From contig CM055100.1 of assembly GCA_029204225.1 (NCBI GenBank), positions 62,309,472 through 62,373,471 on the forward strand: 64,000 bases of DNA. Direction: 5' to 3'. Shown in pieces: positions 36,481 to 47,355 of this stretch. The stretch comes from Diphasiastrum complanatum. Lineage: Eukaryota > Streptophyta > Lycopodiopsida > Lycopodiales > Lycopodiaceae. The notes under the pieces are model-generated. The model saw nothing but the letters and a program-made list of their open reading frames with translations, was not told the DNA's origin and searched no databases. Position 1 is the first letter of the stretch. Each line of letters begins with the position of its first letter. The translations under genes and the position numbers were made by a program.

Positions 36481-37610
36481 CATTAGGTAAGGGATTCAAA
36501 ACCATGTGACAATTGAAGACATTTCATTAAGCATTTCTTTAGACCTTGAGATATTGTAGGATTAGAGGGAAAGGAATCTGAGAAATCCCATTAACTTTGA
36601 GTACTTGATTATGGAAAGGATGGAGATTGGATGGCTTTCTTGGGAGAGCATCCAAATCAAGAAAAGGAGTTTCTGTAAGTGAGGAGAAAGTATCCAGTAT
36701 CTTGACTACCTATAGTCAATATCTAGCCTCTACTTAAGGGAAGTTTGGTCAACACTCGGATATTTAACTTATAGTTAGCATTGTAACCTGAGATAAGATG
36801 CACAATAGTTACATTGGACACGTGGCCTTGTGTTGTGGTTATATCAATGAACTACTAGGAGCATCAGATGAGGTAAGGGACATCATAGCTATTGTCTAGT
36901 GGATAATTGATAATGTCAATGCTGTCTCCTTGGCTCGGGGTTGAACACGGGTTTGTGCTCCATGTTTTTGTGTGAGTATATGTTTAGTGGTCTCATGAAT
37001 TTTAGTAACTCTAGTACAATCTTTGCGTGTATCCAATTGGTGGCCTTCACAATGGACATGTTTTGTATCTTCTTCAAAGGATTATTTCCCCTGTGCTAGG
37101 TGTGACAAACTTGAATGCCGTTAGTGGTGCCTCAATGCTCGTCATATTCATTACAATTTTTTTTAGTACATTTTCCTATTCCTAGCCAAAGGACATTCAA
37201 ACTATTTGAATGAGGCATAAAACTAGATATTTAAATTTGCCCTTTATAAGTTTGTCTCACATGTGTGAGCTGGGAAATAATGCTTGCAAAAGTTCTAAGA
37301 AGCATTTCTTTTCTATTTTGGAGACTTACTTCATTAGTTGGTTTTGAAACTAGAGTGAGGTGACTTTACAATTAATCAATTTTGTTTGTCGTAGCAATTA
37401 TAGGAAAACTTGCATTCATATCGCAGTTGCTATGGCGACAATGCATTTTGCGTTCAGCATATACTATAGGCATCCATGGACGATTTCATGTTGTCTTATT
37501 TTACATTTTCCACAATAGTGTTTCACATCACCTTGGGTTCCTCTTCGAGGCGATTTTGACATTTTGGGTTGGTTAGGGGAATTCTACCCATGAAATACTG
37601 CGTTCAGCTG
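36480..37610. other. No recognised gene
   Basis: AT-rich with no open frame above 64 codons. It may be intron or flank of the gene whose exons start at 45334, but no exon was identified. Confidence 0.45.
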
Positions 37611-37626
37611 TGAGTTATGGATTGTG

Positions 37627-37745
37627 AGTTATGGACTTGGCTCATTAATTCGTGGTGTCCATTCTTTTATTCGTTATTATGCATAAGCAGGCCTAAGGGC
37701 CCTTTTTATTCATATACTAGCCTTGGGCCCTATTTGGTCATATTG
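37627..37745 (+). repeat. 5' LTR fragment of element B
   Basis: Starts AGTTATGGACTTGG; a 14-bp partial duplicate (GAGTTATGGATTGT) precedes it at 37612. The LTR 3' part, primer site and the repeat leader are deleted, joining directly to a leader segment (CTTTTACCTCTC) found at 47023 in element C. Confidence 0.75.
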
Positions 37746-38049
37746 CTTTTACCTCTCTTTGTTGGCACTACTGATTGGACAACGGATCAGCACCCACCCA
37801 GGTATTGCTTGCGCCTATTTGCACTTCCTTTTTTTTTTTGCACCCTTTTTCCATTTTGTTAGAACCCTTCTACTTATTGGCTTTGCACATTTGCTGTCCA
37901 TTATTCTACTTTCTCAGCCCCTTATGTTCTGATTATTATCCATCTTGATTGGCTGTTTTTGTGCCATTTTTGGTGATTTTGGAAGTGAGACTAGTTGGGG
38001 TGACGACAAATGTCTTCTCCCTCAGGTTTTGTCTCTTCCTTAGTCCATG

Positions 38050-39140
38050 TGGCGACTTCTTCATTAGAAGACCCATCGCAGAGCTCTTTAGATAATTGTT
38101 TTTTACATATTGATGCCCGCATGGATCATCTTGAGAGTCGTGGATCGTGTTCTTTCTAGCCTTGAGACTATCCTACCACAAGGGGATACCACCCCCCCAG
38201 ACATTCGTCCTGGTAAAGCACCTTTATTTCCTATTTTGAGTATACCTGCTCCTGCTCCATCTCCATCTTCAAGAGGTGCTTTTGGTAGTACGTTTGGTCT
38301 CCCTTCATATAGTGCTAGTCCTTATGGGTCTCCTTTCGGGGCTTCTGTACCACCACCTGGATTTCCCTCTGCACCACCAGGATCTCCTTCTCCTACTTTT
38401 TCAGGTAATCACGAGCCCCATTTTGCTCGTGATTTTCGTGATTGCATCCAGCTTACTACTTATTATGGTTCGTTTGACGGGAATGTCTTGGAAAATTGGT
38501 TCTCTAAATTAGAGACCTATTTTCTTATGTATCCCAAGACTGACACCCAGAAAGTGCAGTTGGCTGCATTACATTTAGATGGTCGAGCTTAGACTTGGTG
38601 GCGTGTCTATCGCTCTGAGCCTACTCGTGAGGGGTTACATATATGGCCTACTTTTCGTCATGGTCTTCGTATGGCTATGATTGACCCACAGTGGTTGGTT
38701 CGCCAACGTGATCTGTTTCGTAGCCTTCGCCATACTAGTGATTTGAATGCTTATATTGATCAATTTACTGAGCTTTCCTACTTTTTTACCGATCTTCATC
38801 CTACCTAGCTTATTTCACGTTTTATTGCCGATCTTAGAGACTCCTTACGATATGATGTCTCATCTTTTCAGCCTCTTAATCTCTCAGATGCTATCTCCTT
38901 GGCTACTACCTTGTGGCATAAGTATCCCGAGTTATCCACTTCTTCTCGTTTTTCTCGCTCTCATTCCACTGCTTCTCCTACTTTGGCTTCTTCTACTACT
39001 GTTCCTCCTCGCCCTCCTACACCCCGTCCTGCCTTTGTTCTCGACGTTATTCAGCCGTAGAGTTTGCTGAGATTCGGCAGAAACGCCTCTGTTATCGCTA
39101 TAAGAGTCCAGATCATCTAGCCCGTGATTGCCGACAGTCT
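38050..39140 (+). pseudogene. Element B gag
   Basis: Aligns to the element C gag through ENWFSKLETYFLMYPKTDTQKVQLAALHLDGRA. The start codon position reads GTG rather than the ATG of C (47356). Stops include TAG after DGRA (a Gln codon CAG in C). The zinc knuckle at 39090-39132 reads CYRYKSPDHLARDC, with the second Cys changed to Tyr. Confidence 0.82.
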
Positions 39141-39299
39141 CCTGCTGGTCCTCCTATCGCTGTTTTTTACCATGAGGCTCTTACTCCTGATGATTTTGAT
39201 GTATATCCAGATTCTTGATACTCCTAACCCACATTCTGTTGATGAGCCGACTGACCCGCTTCCTGATGATCCTGCTTCCGTCGCTTGCCATTCACACCT

Positions 39300-39760
39300 T
39301 GCTTATGCTACTTGGGTTGGGCGTCCTGATCCTCGTTCTATTCGGTTACGTGTTCGCATTTTGGGGCGAGAGTATATTGCTTTGGTGGATACTGGCAGTA
39401 CACATTCATTTATTAGCAGTTACATTTCCACCAGGATTCGTGCTACACCTATTTCTGCTACACAGTCTCTCAGTGTCAAGGTTGTTAGCTCACATTCTTT
39501 TATCAGCTCTCAGATGTTTCAGGGCTTGGATTATAGCATTGGTGACTTCTCTGGACAGGCAGATTTCTATAATATTCCTCTGGAGCACTATGACATTATT
39601 CTTGGTGCAGATTGGTTTTGTTCACTTGGTACTGTTGCTGTGGATCTTTCTCAGCAGACAAGTCTTTTACACATGCTGGTCAGCATCATTTACTTTCTGG
39701 TATTGATTCCTAGGGTGACTATCAGTTGGTTACCGGGTAGCAGTTTATGCGTAGCCTGCC
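39300..39760 (+). pseudogene. Element B protease
   Basis: Active site IALVDTGSTHSFISSYIS, then MFQGLDYSIGDFSGQADFY and IILGADWFCSLGTVAVDLSQQ. Frameshifts follow at about 39660 and 39715. Confidence 0.85.
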
Positions 39761-39875
39761 AAAGGCTCAGGTGCGGCTCTTCTTATCATTTAGAGTACAT
39801 CAGTTGCTGCTCCTCCTACTCCATCCATGGGTCCTCTTCCTCAGGTGATTTCTGATTTATTGCATCGGTATTCTG

Positions 39876-40351
39876 TTGTCTTTTCAAAACCTATGTCTCT
39901 GCCACCATTATGAGATGTCACCCACCATATTGATCTTATTCCTGGTGCTACCCCACCCTCTCGTGCTCCATATCGTATGTCTAAAGTTGAATGTGATGAG
40001 GTTCAGCTCCAGATTGCTTCCCTTTTATGTCAGGGCCTCATTGTTCCTAGCCATAGTCCCTTTGGTGGTCCTGCATTGTTACATAGTATTGTTGCTTTAG
40101 TTTCTTCTTGGTTTGATGATTTGCCGGCCGCATATTTGTCTTGTTTTGACTTTTCTGATGTTTATCGTTCTCGTCCCCTTTCGTCCTCTCGGAAGTTCCA
40201 GGTTTATACTGTTGTCGATGATCGTTTATACCACTATGGTGCTTTATGTATTCCCAATTCTCTTTCCATTCGTCCTCAGTTGTTGTCTGATGCTCATGCT
40301 TCCCCTATTGGTGGCTATTTTGGTTTTCAGAAGTCTTATGCACATCTTAAG
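39876..40351 (+). pseudogene. Element B RT N-terminus fused to integrase linker
   Basis: DVTHHIDLIPGATPPSRAPYRMS and IVPSHSPFGGPALL are the first RT segments. At about 40083 the sequence jumps to the linker ahead of integrase (KFQVYTVVDDRLYHYGALCIP, LLSDAHASPIGGYFGFQKSYAHLK). The RT catalytic domain and RNase H are absent. Copia K begins at 40352. Confidence 0.8.
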
Positions 40352-40737
40352 TGTTGAAATAAATGCCTATTTTGCCCCTTAAGGCTTGTATACTTGTAAC
40401 TTGTAAGTTGTGCATAAGACATGGGGGTAAAACATTTATGTACATAGTACACCCCACTTGTGCTAATTAGGCAAGTAAATCAAGTAGGTTAAGGACCCAT
40501 GTGGGTTCTAGAGCTAGAATTAGCAAGACACCACCTCTATACATAACATGCTATATGTAGCCCAAACTTTGGAGGGGTTTCCACGCCCTACTACACTTTG
40601 AATATTCATGTTGTGTGAGCTTTGAAGTCCTCTCTCTCTTGCTTGTGTGTTCTACTCCATAGCTGGTTTTCTGAAGCTTTCATAGTGTGCTTACTATGCT
40701 GTTATGATACTCCATAGCTAGGCCTTGGAATTTGACA
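40352..40737 (+). repeat. 5' LTR of copia K
   Basis: TGTTGAAATAAATG...GGAATTTGACA, 386 bp. The primer site TGGTATCAGAGC starts at 40738. Confidence 0.95.
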
Positions 40738-41160
40738 TGGTATCAGAGCAGGTTATGTTGCCTGTGGTGTGGTGAAAGCTTGGAACTGTTTTTGATCAGA
40801 TTCCTGCCATTCCTGGAGAGCAGCTTACCTTTGAGGAGGGAGCACTTTTCGTAGGGGCATCTGATCTCTGTGCTATCTCCATGGTTGGAGTACTGTTGGC
40901 AAGGGGAGTACAGGGAGCCAAAAAGTTTCTAATTTGAGACAAAATTTTTTGAGTCTTTTTGGACAGCCAGGACTGTAGGAGGGCGCTTTCTACAGTGGGG
41001 ACTTCAGTGAAAGTTCTGAGTGGATCTTGGACAAGGGCTAGGACAGCCATACAGGGGGATAGTTTCAAATCCAAAAGCTGAGGGTTATTGAGCAAGTGGC
41101 TGCATACCCTAGTTGGGTGAAAACCCCAGTTTGGCTTTTGTGCTTTATTTCTATCCAGCT

Positions 41161-42855
41161 ATGTCTAGTCTTGCAGAGAGCATGCTGAGTGAAGCCAGCT
41201 GGCTTGATGGCACTAACTTTAGCATATGGAAATTCAAGATCAAGAACATTCTTGAAGACAAAGAATGTTGGAAGCTTGTGACAGGTGAGGAGCCTGTTCC
41301 AACATCTGAACTTGAACTTAAGGACTATATCAAGAGAGGGGAAAAGGCACATAGAATCATCAACATGTCAGTGAGGGATAATGTGATTCCTCTATAATCA
41401 GGTCAGCCAAAGGCCCTGTGGATGCATGGCACATTCTTTGTGCATTGTATGAGACAACAAGTACAACCAGGTTTCTCTACTTGAAGAACAAGTTGTATAC
41501 TCTCAGAATGGAGACAGGGGAGACAATTACTGATCATCTTACTAAGATTCAGGATATTAGATATCAGCTTTCTGTACTTGGAGAGTCTATTGCTGACAAA
41601 GACTTGGTGCCAATAGTTCTGAATAGCTTGTCATATGCTTATCAGAACTTTGTGATGATGATATCAGTGAGAGAGAAGATCCCTACCTATGAAGAAGTCT
41701 ATGGTCTCTTGTTACAGGAGGAAAGATTTCCAGGAGCATGCCTTTGCTTCTAAGAAGAAGCAAAATCCAGCTAAGGATAAGAAGAAAGGTAAAGGCAAGA
41801 ACAAAGGAACACCACAAACACTTGAGCAAGGAATGGAGAACTTGCAGATGTCAGAAGCACAACCCTCCTCGAATACTTCTTCCACACCTCGAAGGAAGGG
41901 GAATTGCAATTACTGTGGTAAATATGGACACTTTGCTTTTGAGTGCAGGAAGAAGCTTGCAGACCAAAAGAAGGGCACAAAGAAGCAAGGAGGAAATGTT
42001 GTTGAGAGTGTTGCAAGAGAGGAGCAGAGTGACATAAGGCAAGCTGAGTTATTCTCTGTTGCATTGGCTTCACAAGCTACAACAGGTGGTTGGTACATTG
42101 ACTCAGGTGCTTCAAAGCACATGACCCCTTATAGGGATTCGTTTGATACCTTTGTGGGGATTAGTGATGGACAAGAGGTGTGCCTAGGTGACAACTCAAC
42201 ACACAAGGTCAAGGGAAAGGGCACAGTACCTGTAAAGCTTCCATCAGGAGAAGTCAAAGTCATTAAGAATGTCTTATATGTACCAGGACTTGCTAAAAAT
42301 CTTCTTTCAGTAGGAGCTATCACTCAACAAAATATGAAAGAAGAATTTGATGCTACTTCTTGTCTTGTGTTGGACTTGAGTGATAATATGAAGGTTGTGG
42401 CCAAAGGATTGCAGGAAGATAATCTATACATGTTATACACTTCTATCCCTAGTCAGCATGCTTATACAGCAAAAGGAGGGGATGTGGATAGGTTGTGGCA
42501 CGAGAGGTATGGACATCTTGGCTACCAAAGCATGCAGGTGTTGAACCAACATCATATGGTGGAGGGGCTTCCAGTTGTTAAGCCAAGCTCTTCAGTTTGT
42601 GAGGCTTGCGCTATGGGAAAACAGCAAAGACATAAGTTTCCCAAGGAAAGCACCACCAGGGCAGCAGGCATACTTGACTTGATACATTCAGATTTGTGGG
42701 GCCCAACCCAAACAAAATCTGCAGGGGGGGCATATTACTTTATGACCTTTATTGATGACTTCTCACGCAAGATTTGGATTTATTTCTTGAAGTTAAAATC
42801 TGAAGCATTCAAGTACTTCCTGCATCTCAAAGCTTTGGTAGAAGAACATCTTAAG
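41161..42855 (+). pseudogene. Copia K gag-protease-integrase start
   Basis: Gag begins at ATG 41161 (MSSLAESMLSEASWLDGTNF, then WKFKIKNILEDKECW). A frame change occurs at about 41397 and again at about 41720-41745. The CCHC knuckle is CNYCGKYGHFAFEC (41907-41948), the protease site WYIDSGASKHMTP, the GAG-pre-integrase VDRLWHERYGHLGYQSMQVL with C..C (VCEACAMGK), and the integrase start LIHSDLWGPTQTKS...FMTFIDDFSRKIWIYFLK, holding the first two catalytic acids. It ends EEHLK, where the second LTR begins. Confidence 0.9.
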
Positions 42856-43240
42856 GTTGAAATAAATGCATATTTTGCCCCTTAAGGCTTGTATACTTGT
42901 AACTTGTAAGTTGTGCATAAGACATGGGGGTAAAACATTTATGTACATAGTACACCCCACTTGTGCTAATTAGGCAAGTAAATCAAGTAGGTTAAGGACC
43001 CATGTGGGTTCTAGAGCTAGAATTAGCAAGACACCACCTCTATACATAACATGCTATATGTAGCCCAAACTTTGGAGGGGTTTCCACGCCCTACTACACT
43101 TTGAATATTCATGTTGTGTGAGCTTTGAAGTCCTCTCTCTCTTGCTTGTGTGTTCTACTCCATAGCTGGTTTTCTGAAGCTTTCATAGTGTGCTTACTAT
43201 GCTGTTATGATACTCCATAGCTAGGCCTTGGAATTTGACA
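42856..43240 (+). repeat. 3' LTR of copia K
   Basis: 385 bp, identical to the 5' LTR except for one C/A difference and the missing leading T. It follows integrase codons without a PPT, so its left junction is a deletion scar. The ten bases before it (ACATCTTAAG) equal those before the 5' LTR. Confidence 0.93.
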
Positions 43241-43245
43241 TTAAG

Positions 43246-44485
43246 GACAATTTCTATTGGCCATCCATGAAGTTTGAGCTAGCCCACCTTATTCGTGATT
43301 GTCTTTTTTGTGCCCATAATAAGTATTCCCATGCTAAGTCCGCTGGTTTGCTCCAGAGTTGGCCCATTCCTCATCGCCAGTGGACAGATATTTCTATGGA
43401 CTTTATCCTTGGTCTTCCTCATACCTGCCATGGTCATGACTCTTGTATGAATGGTTCTCGAAACATGCACACTTGAAACGGGTCCGCAGTACTATTACAG
43501 CTGAGCAATGCTCACGTCTTTTTCTATCAAAGATTTTTCACCTGCATGGTATGCCACGTACTATCCTATCTGACCGGGATAGTAAGTTTACATCTACATT
43601 CTGGACAGAGCTTATGCGTATTTTGGATGTACAGCTTCTGATGGGTACTGCTTATCATTCTACCGCTGATGGGCAGACTGAGGTCCTTAATCGGATTCTT
43701 GAGGATTATCTTTAACATTTTGTTTCTCTGGGAAGGATGGGAATCAACATTTATGTTTGGCAGAGTACAGCTATAATAGCTCTGTTAGTACCAGCACTGG
43801 AGTTTCACCTTTTTTATTGGCTCATGGGTATGCTCCACTTTTGCCAGGGGTGCCTCTTCCTCCTGATGATACACTTGTTACCATTGCCTCTGTTTTATTC
43901 GGTGCTCGCGAGCTTATTGCTAGCGCTACTACTCACTTACAACATGTTCAGCAGTGCTATCAGTCTTCTGTTGATCGTCATTGACGTCATGTTGAATTTC
44001 AGGTTAGTGATATGGTTTACCTCCGGTTACGATTTGCACGTCATCACTTTGTTCAGGGTCACGCTTCTACTGAGAAGCTTGCACCACGCTATTATGGGCC
44101 TTATTGTATCTTGGATCGCCTCAGCCCTATTACATACCGGTTACAGTTGCCTGATTCTACATGAGCTTGTGATATGTTTCATGTTAGCCTTTTACGAGCT
44201 GCCATTGAGGATGATGCTCCTCGCGATCTCACATTTCCTATAGAGCCAGAGCTGTTCCCTTTTTTGCCAATTGCCATCCATCAGGTTCGCCTTCAGCATA
44301 GTCGACGTCGCTGGCAGGTTCAGTTTCTGGTACAGTGGGATGGTCGTCCTCTTGAGGAGGCCACTTGGGATCCTATTGATGCCTTTTATCATACACCATT
44401 ATTGGCAGATCAGGCTCTAGCCCTCATGGCTTTAGTTCTTTCCTCTACTATAGATGTCATTGTAGATGTTCCTTCTACTTCATGA
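43246..44485 (+). pseudogene. Element B integrase and chromodomain
   Basis: Resumes with DNFYWPSMKFELAHLIRDCLFCAHNK (zinc module Cys pair) in register with the part before copia K. The core has WTDISMDFILGLPH, TILSDRDSKFTSTFW and AYHSTADGQTEVLNRILEDYL, then AEYSYNSSVSTSTGVSPF, a GPY region and a chromodomain (LVQWDGRPLEEATWDPID). Frameshifts lie at about 43460 and 43730, and stops at 43714, 43982 and about 44161. Confidence 0.88.
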
Positions 44486-44518
44486 TTCCGCTAGCTATGA
44501 CTATTCTTTTTTTGTTAT

Positions 44519-44804
44519 TGGCCTTGGGCCCTATTTGGTCCTATTTTTAGGACTTGGTCATGTTGATTTGGAGTGGGGGTTCCTCCTATTGGTTGGAAGG
44601 TGCACTATTTTCCCTCCAAATCCTATTCCCTCCCTTTTTTGAATCCTCTATTTGATTCAGGGAGAGGGTATATAGGGCAACATTGTATTCCTTTATTTAG
44701 TTTATGATGATTGCTCCTCTTTAGCCTCCCTAAGCATTCTCTCTTCTTGCTTTCTAGCTTAAGTCCTACTTTCTAGCATAGCTAGTGAATCTTCGCTTGT
44801 AACT
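44519..44804 (+). repeat. 3' LTR fragment of element B
   Basis: Starts inside the LTR at GGCCTTGGGCCCTATTTGG and ends CTTGTAACT. The first 90 or so bases and the PPT are deleted. Confidence 0.75.
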
Positions 44805-44939
44805 CTATGGGATTTAGATTTTTATATGCGTCAACTATATACATATTAAATATATTTTGTAAGCAATAAATGGGTTCATAGATGTGTTTAATTGTGGAGA
44901 GTACAGATTTTTAACATGCATCAACTATATTCATTATGT

Positions 44940-45181
44940 CATAGAACCCACGGTTCTCAGAACAATGGGTTCCAAGTACCGTGCAGTGAACCGTACCACG
45001 GTTCATGAACAGTGGTATTGTTCATGTAATTAATTAATTAATTTTTTTATGCTCTTTACCCCCTAAAACCACTAAAAAAAATTAATTAATTATTTATTTA
45101 TTACGGTTCTTGGAATCACACTTTGTGAACCGTACGTTTCCAAGAACCGTGGTGAATCGTTCACGGTTCACGGATTCTATG
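44940..45181. mobile_element. hAT-type MITE, 242 bp
   Basis: Terminal inverted repeats CATAGAACCC and GGATTCTATG (9 of 10 match), flanked by CATTATGT (44932-44939) and CATTATAT (45182-45189), an 8-bp duplication with one mismatch as in hAT elements. The interior is filled with ACGGTTC/GAACCGT motifs in both directions around an AATTAATTAATT centre. No coding capacity. It sits in the second copy of a local duplication. Confidence 0.7.
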
Positions 45182-45333
45182 CATTATATATATATTTTGC
45201 AGGCAAGAAATGGGTTCACAGATGCTTTTTTTATATCATGCTTCCTAATTAGTCTAGAAGCAAATTGGTTCATTTGGTTAGTTTTCATGGAATCTCTGAA
45301 GCTCATTTTGAAACTTTATTTTGACCATTCCAG

Positions 45334-45423
45334 GATGCAGAAGAGGGAACAATTGAGTTATTTCGGTTCTTTTCAGAGACTAGCCATGAATACATGTTGG
45401 ATGTGCTCAAGGAAAAGGTGATG
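45334..45423 (+). CDS. Host gene exon (1 of 4 seen), unidentified
   Basis: Acceptor TTCCAG before GATGCAG and donor GTAAAT at 45424 bound 30 codons: DAEEGTIELFRFFSETSHEY followed by MLDVLKEKVM. An alternative donor GTGATG at 45418 would drop two codons. It is the first of four segments whose phases join cleanly: this exon ends in phase 0, 45562-45644 leaves two bases over, 60985-61102 supplies the third base to make AAA (Lys), and 61400-61514 starts in phase 0. No stops occur in the joined frame. The protein is acidic-helical here and Pro/Ser-rich later. I do not recognise the family. First and last exons are not in view. Confidence 0.62.
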
Positions 45424-45561
45424 GTAAATTTATGTGTTTACTACATGGGCCTTGTTGACCGCATTTCTTGTTGATAATGAAGCTCAAGCTGAAGCACAAT
45501 CTGTATTAAAAATTATATTCTAATGCATATTCATATATTGCTTGTCCTCTATGTGAGACAG

Positions 45562-45644
45562 GCTGGGATTGAGGGTGTATCTTCTGTTGTAAAATCTGTA
45601 GCTGATATGCTTCTCTTTAATTCTACCGAGCTTCCATACTCTAA
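45562..45644 (+). CDS. Host gene exon 2 of 4 seen
   Basis: Acceptor GTGAGACAG, donor GTAAGT (45645). Encodes AGIEGVSSVVKSVADMLLFN then STELPYS plus two bases of the next codon. The intron before it is 138 bp; the intron after it is about 15.3 kb and holds several retrotransposons. A helical, possibly armadillo-like character is only an impression. Confidence 0.62.
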
Positions 45645-45957
45645 GTAAGTACTGGATAGTCTTGCTTCTACTGTAGGACTTTCAGTTTTTCAATGTCAAC
45701 TTATGTACAAGCCTTGGTTCATGTTCATTTTAGTGTCATTTGAAGGAGTCTAAGCTAATTTCCAAAGGTTGCTCAAATGCTATTTCAAACTATATCAGAC
45801 CAATAGCTCGTTTGTATCATTTATTGTAGCTAATGACCTTATAAAAAGTCTTTTCTCCAATCAAGGAAATTAAAGATTTAGACTGACTTCAAGCCTTAAG
45901 GAAGTTTTGGTAGTGTAACATAATGAACTAATTATTGCTCCTTGTGACCTACTATTT

Positions 45958-46330
45958 AGTTATGGACTTGGCTCATTACATTCGCCGCGTCCATTCTTTA
46001 ATGTTATTATGCATAAGCAGGCCTAAGGGCCCTTTTTATTCATATACTGGCCTTGGGCCGTATTTGGTTATATTTTTAGGACTTGGTCACATTGATTTGG
46101 AGTGGGGGTCCTCCTATTGGGAGGGCGCACTATTTTCCCTCCAAATCCTTTTCCCTCCCTTTTTTGAATCCTCCATTTGATTCAGGGAGAGGGTATAAGT
46201 AGGGCATCATTGTATTCCTTTATTCAGTTTATGATGATTGCTCCTCTTTTAGCCTCCTCAAGCATTCTCTTCCTGCTTTCTAGCTTAAGTCCTGCTTTCT
46301 AGCATAGCTAGTGAATCTTAGCTTGTAACT
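45958..46330 (+). repeat. 5' LTR of element C
   Basis: AGTTATGGACTTGG...CTTGTAACT, 373 bp, preceded by TATTT and followed at once by the primer site. GGGTATAAGTAGGG near 46191 is a candidate TATA region. Confidence 0.93.
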
Positions 46331-46342
46331 TGGTATCAGAGC
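46331..46342 (+). promoter_or_regulatory. Primer-binding site of element C
   Basis: TGGTATCAGAGC abuts the LTR end GTAACT without spacer. Confidence 0.92.
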
Positions 46343-46990
46343 ACTTTCCTGCAGATTGGTGGAGGCTGTCCAGCGCCCTACCACCCATCACTTTTCATCG
46401 ATTTTTCTCCGTCAACCTTCCTGCAGATTGGTGGAGGCTGTCCAGCGCCCTACCACCCATCACTTTCATCGATTTTTCTCCATCATTTTTTTGCAGTTTT
46501 GGTGGAGGCTGTCCAGCGCCCTGCTAACCCATCACTTTCGTCGATTTTTTGGGCAGATTTTCATTGTTTTTGCAGATTTGGTAGCTATTGCCCAGCGCCC
46601 TACTACCTCATCATTTTTGACACTTTTCGTCACCGATTTGCTGTCTATTTTTGATATTGATTGGAGGCTCTCCAGCGCCCTACTACCATCTCATTTTCAG
46701 TGGTAACCCATCACTTTCGTCGATTTTTTCGGCAGATTTTAATTGTTTTTGCAGAGTTGGTAGCTATTTCCCAGCACCCTACTACCTCATCATTTTTGAC
46801 ACTTTTCGTCACCGATTTGCTGTCCATTTTTGATATTGACTGGAGGTTGTCCAGCGCCCTACCACCGTCTCATTTTCAGCGATTCTTTTCACCGACTTGC
46901 TGTCCGTTTCGGCTATTGATTGGAGGCTGTTCGGCACCTTACTTCAGCACCTTTTTTCAGCCTATTTTTCAGCATATTGTGGATCTTGGT
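46343..46990 (+). repeat. Repeat-built leader of element C
   Basis: At least eight diverged units, each with GGTGGAGGCTGTCCAGCGCC or a variant (for example GGTAGCTATTGCCCAGCGCC) followed by CTACCACC and CATCACTTTC. Larger units of about 180 bp (46510-46690 and 46700-46870) are nested on the smaller ones. It precedes gag, the region that usually carries RNA packaging signals. Confidence 0.8.
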
Positions 46991-47355
46991 AGCTGTTGCC
47001 CAGTGTCCTATTATCTTTAGCTTTTACCTCTCTTTGTTGGCACTACCGAGTGAACGACGGATCAGCACCCACCCAGGTATTGCTTGTGCCCTTTTTGCAC
47101 GCACTTGCTGTCTTTTCTGCTCACATACTGCTCTTTCCAGCCCCCTATTCATGTTCATATTTGTTGCCTCACACCCTCCTCTGTCCATTTTTCCATTTTG
47201 TTCGAAACCTTCTACTTTCTCAGCCCCTCATTTTCTGATTATTATCCATCTTCATTGACTGTTTTGTGCCATTTTTGGTGATTTCGGAAGTTAGACTAAG
47301 TTGGGGTGACGACAAACGTCCTCTCCCTCAGGTTTTTGTCTCTTACTTAGTCCCT

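Larger units (their letters stand above)
40352..43240 (+). mobile_element. Copia element K, truncated and young
   Basis: Flanked by TTAAG duplications (40347-40351, 43241-43245). The LTRs (386 and 385 bp) differ at one base plus one missing first base. Order: LTR, primer site (40738), gag, zinc knuckle, protease, GAG-pre-integrase, integrase core start, then abruptly the second LTR. The rest of integrase, RT, RNase H and the PPT are missing. Confidence 0.92.
37613..44804 (+). mobile_element. Gypsy element B with nested copia K
   Basis: Same family as A and C. The 5' LTR keeps only its first part (to about 37745), then leader sequence; gag, decayed zinc knuckle, protease, RT N-terminus, RNase H-integrase linker, integrase, chromodomain, and a 3' LTR lacking its 5' part (44519-44804). 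Flanks CTGTG and CTATG could be a decayed duplication. The RT palm and RNase H are deleted at about 40083. Copia K (40352-43240) splits the integrase zinc module. Confidence 0.85.

Noticed and set aside
37382-37576. 64-codon plus-strand frame as an upstream host exon
   Set aside because: A CGTAG acceptor precedes part of it, but there is no clean donor and no conserved-looking protein.
45110-45421. 103-codon plus-strand frame
   Set aside because: It crosses the MITE end and overlaps the host exon in a different frame; the exon frame is supported by splice phases.
46343-46990. Regularly spaced repeats as a CRISPR array
   Set aside because: Units and spacers are both diverged tandem repeats in an LTR element leader in a plant genome.
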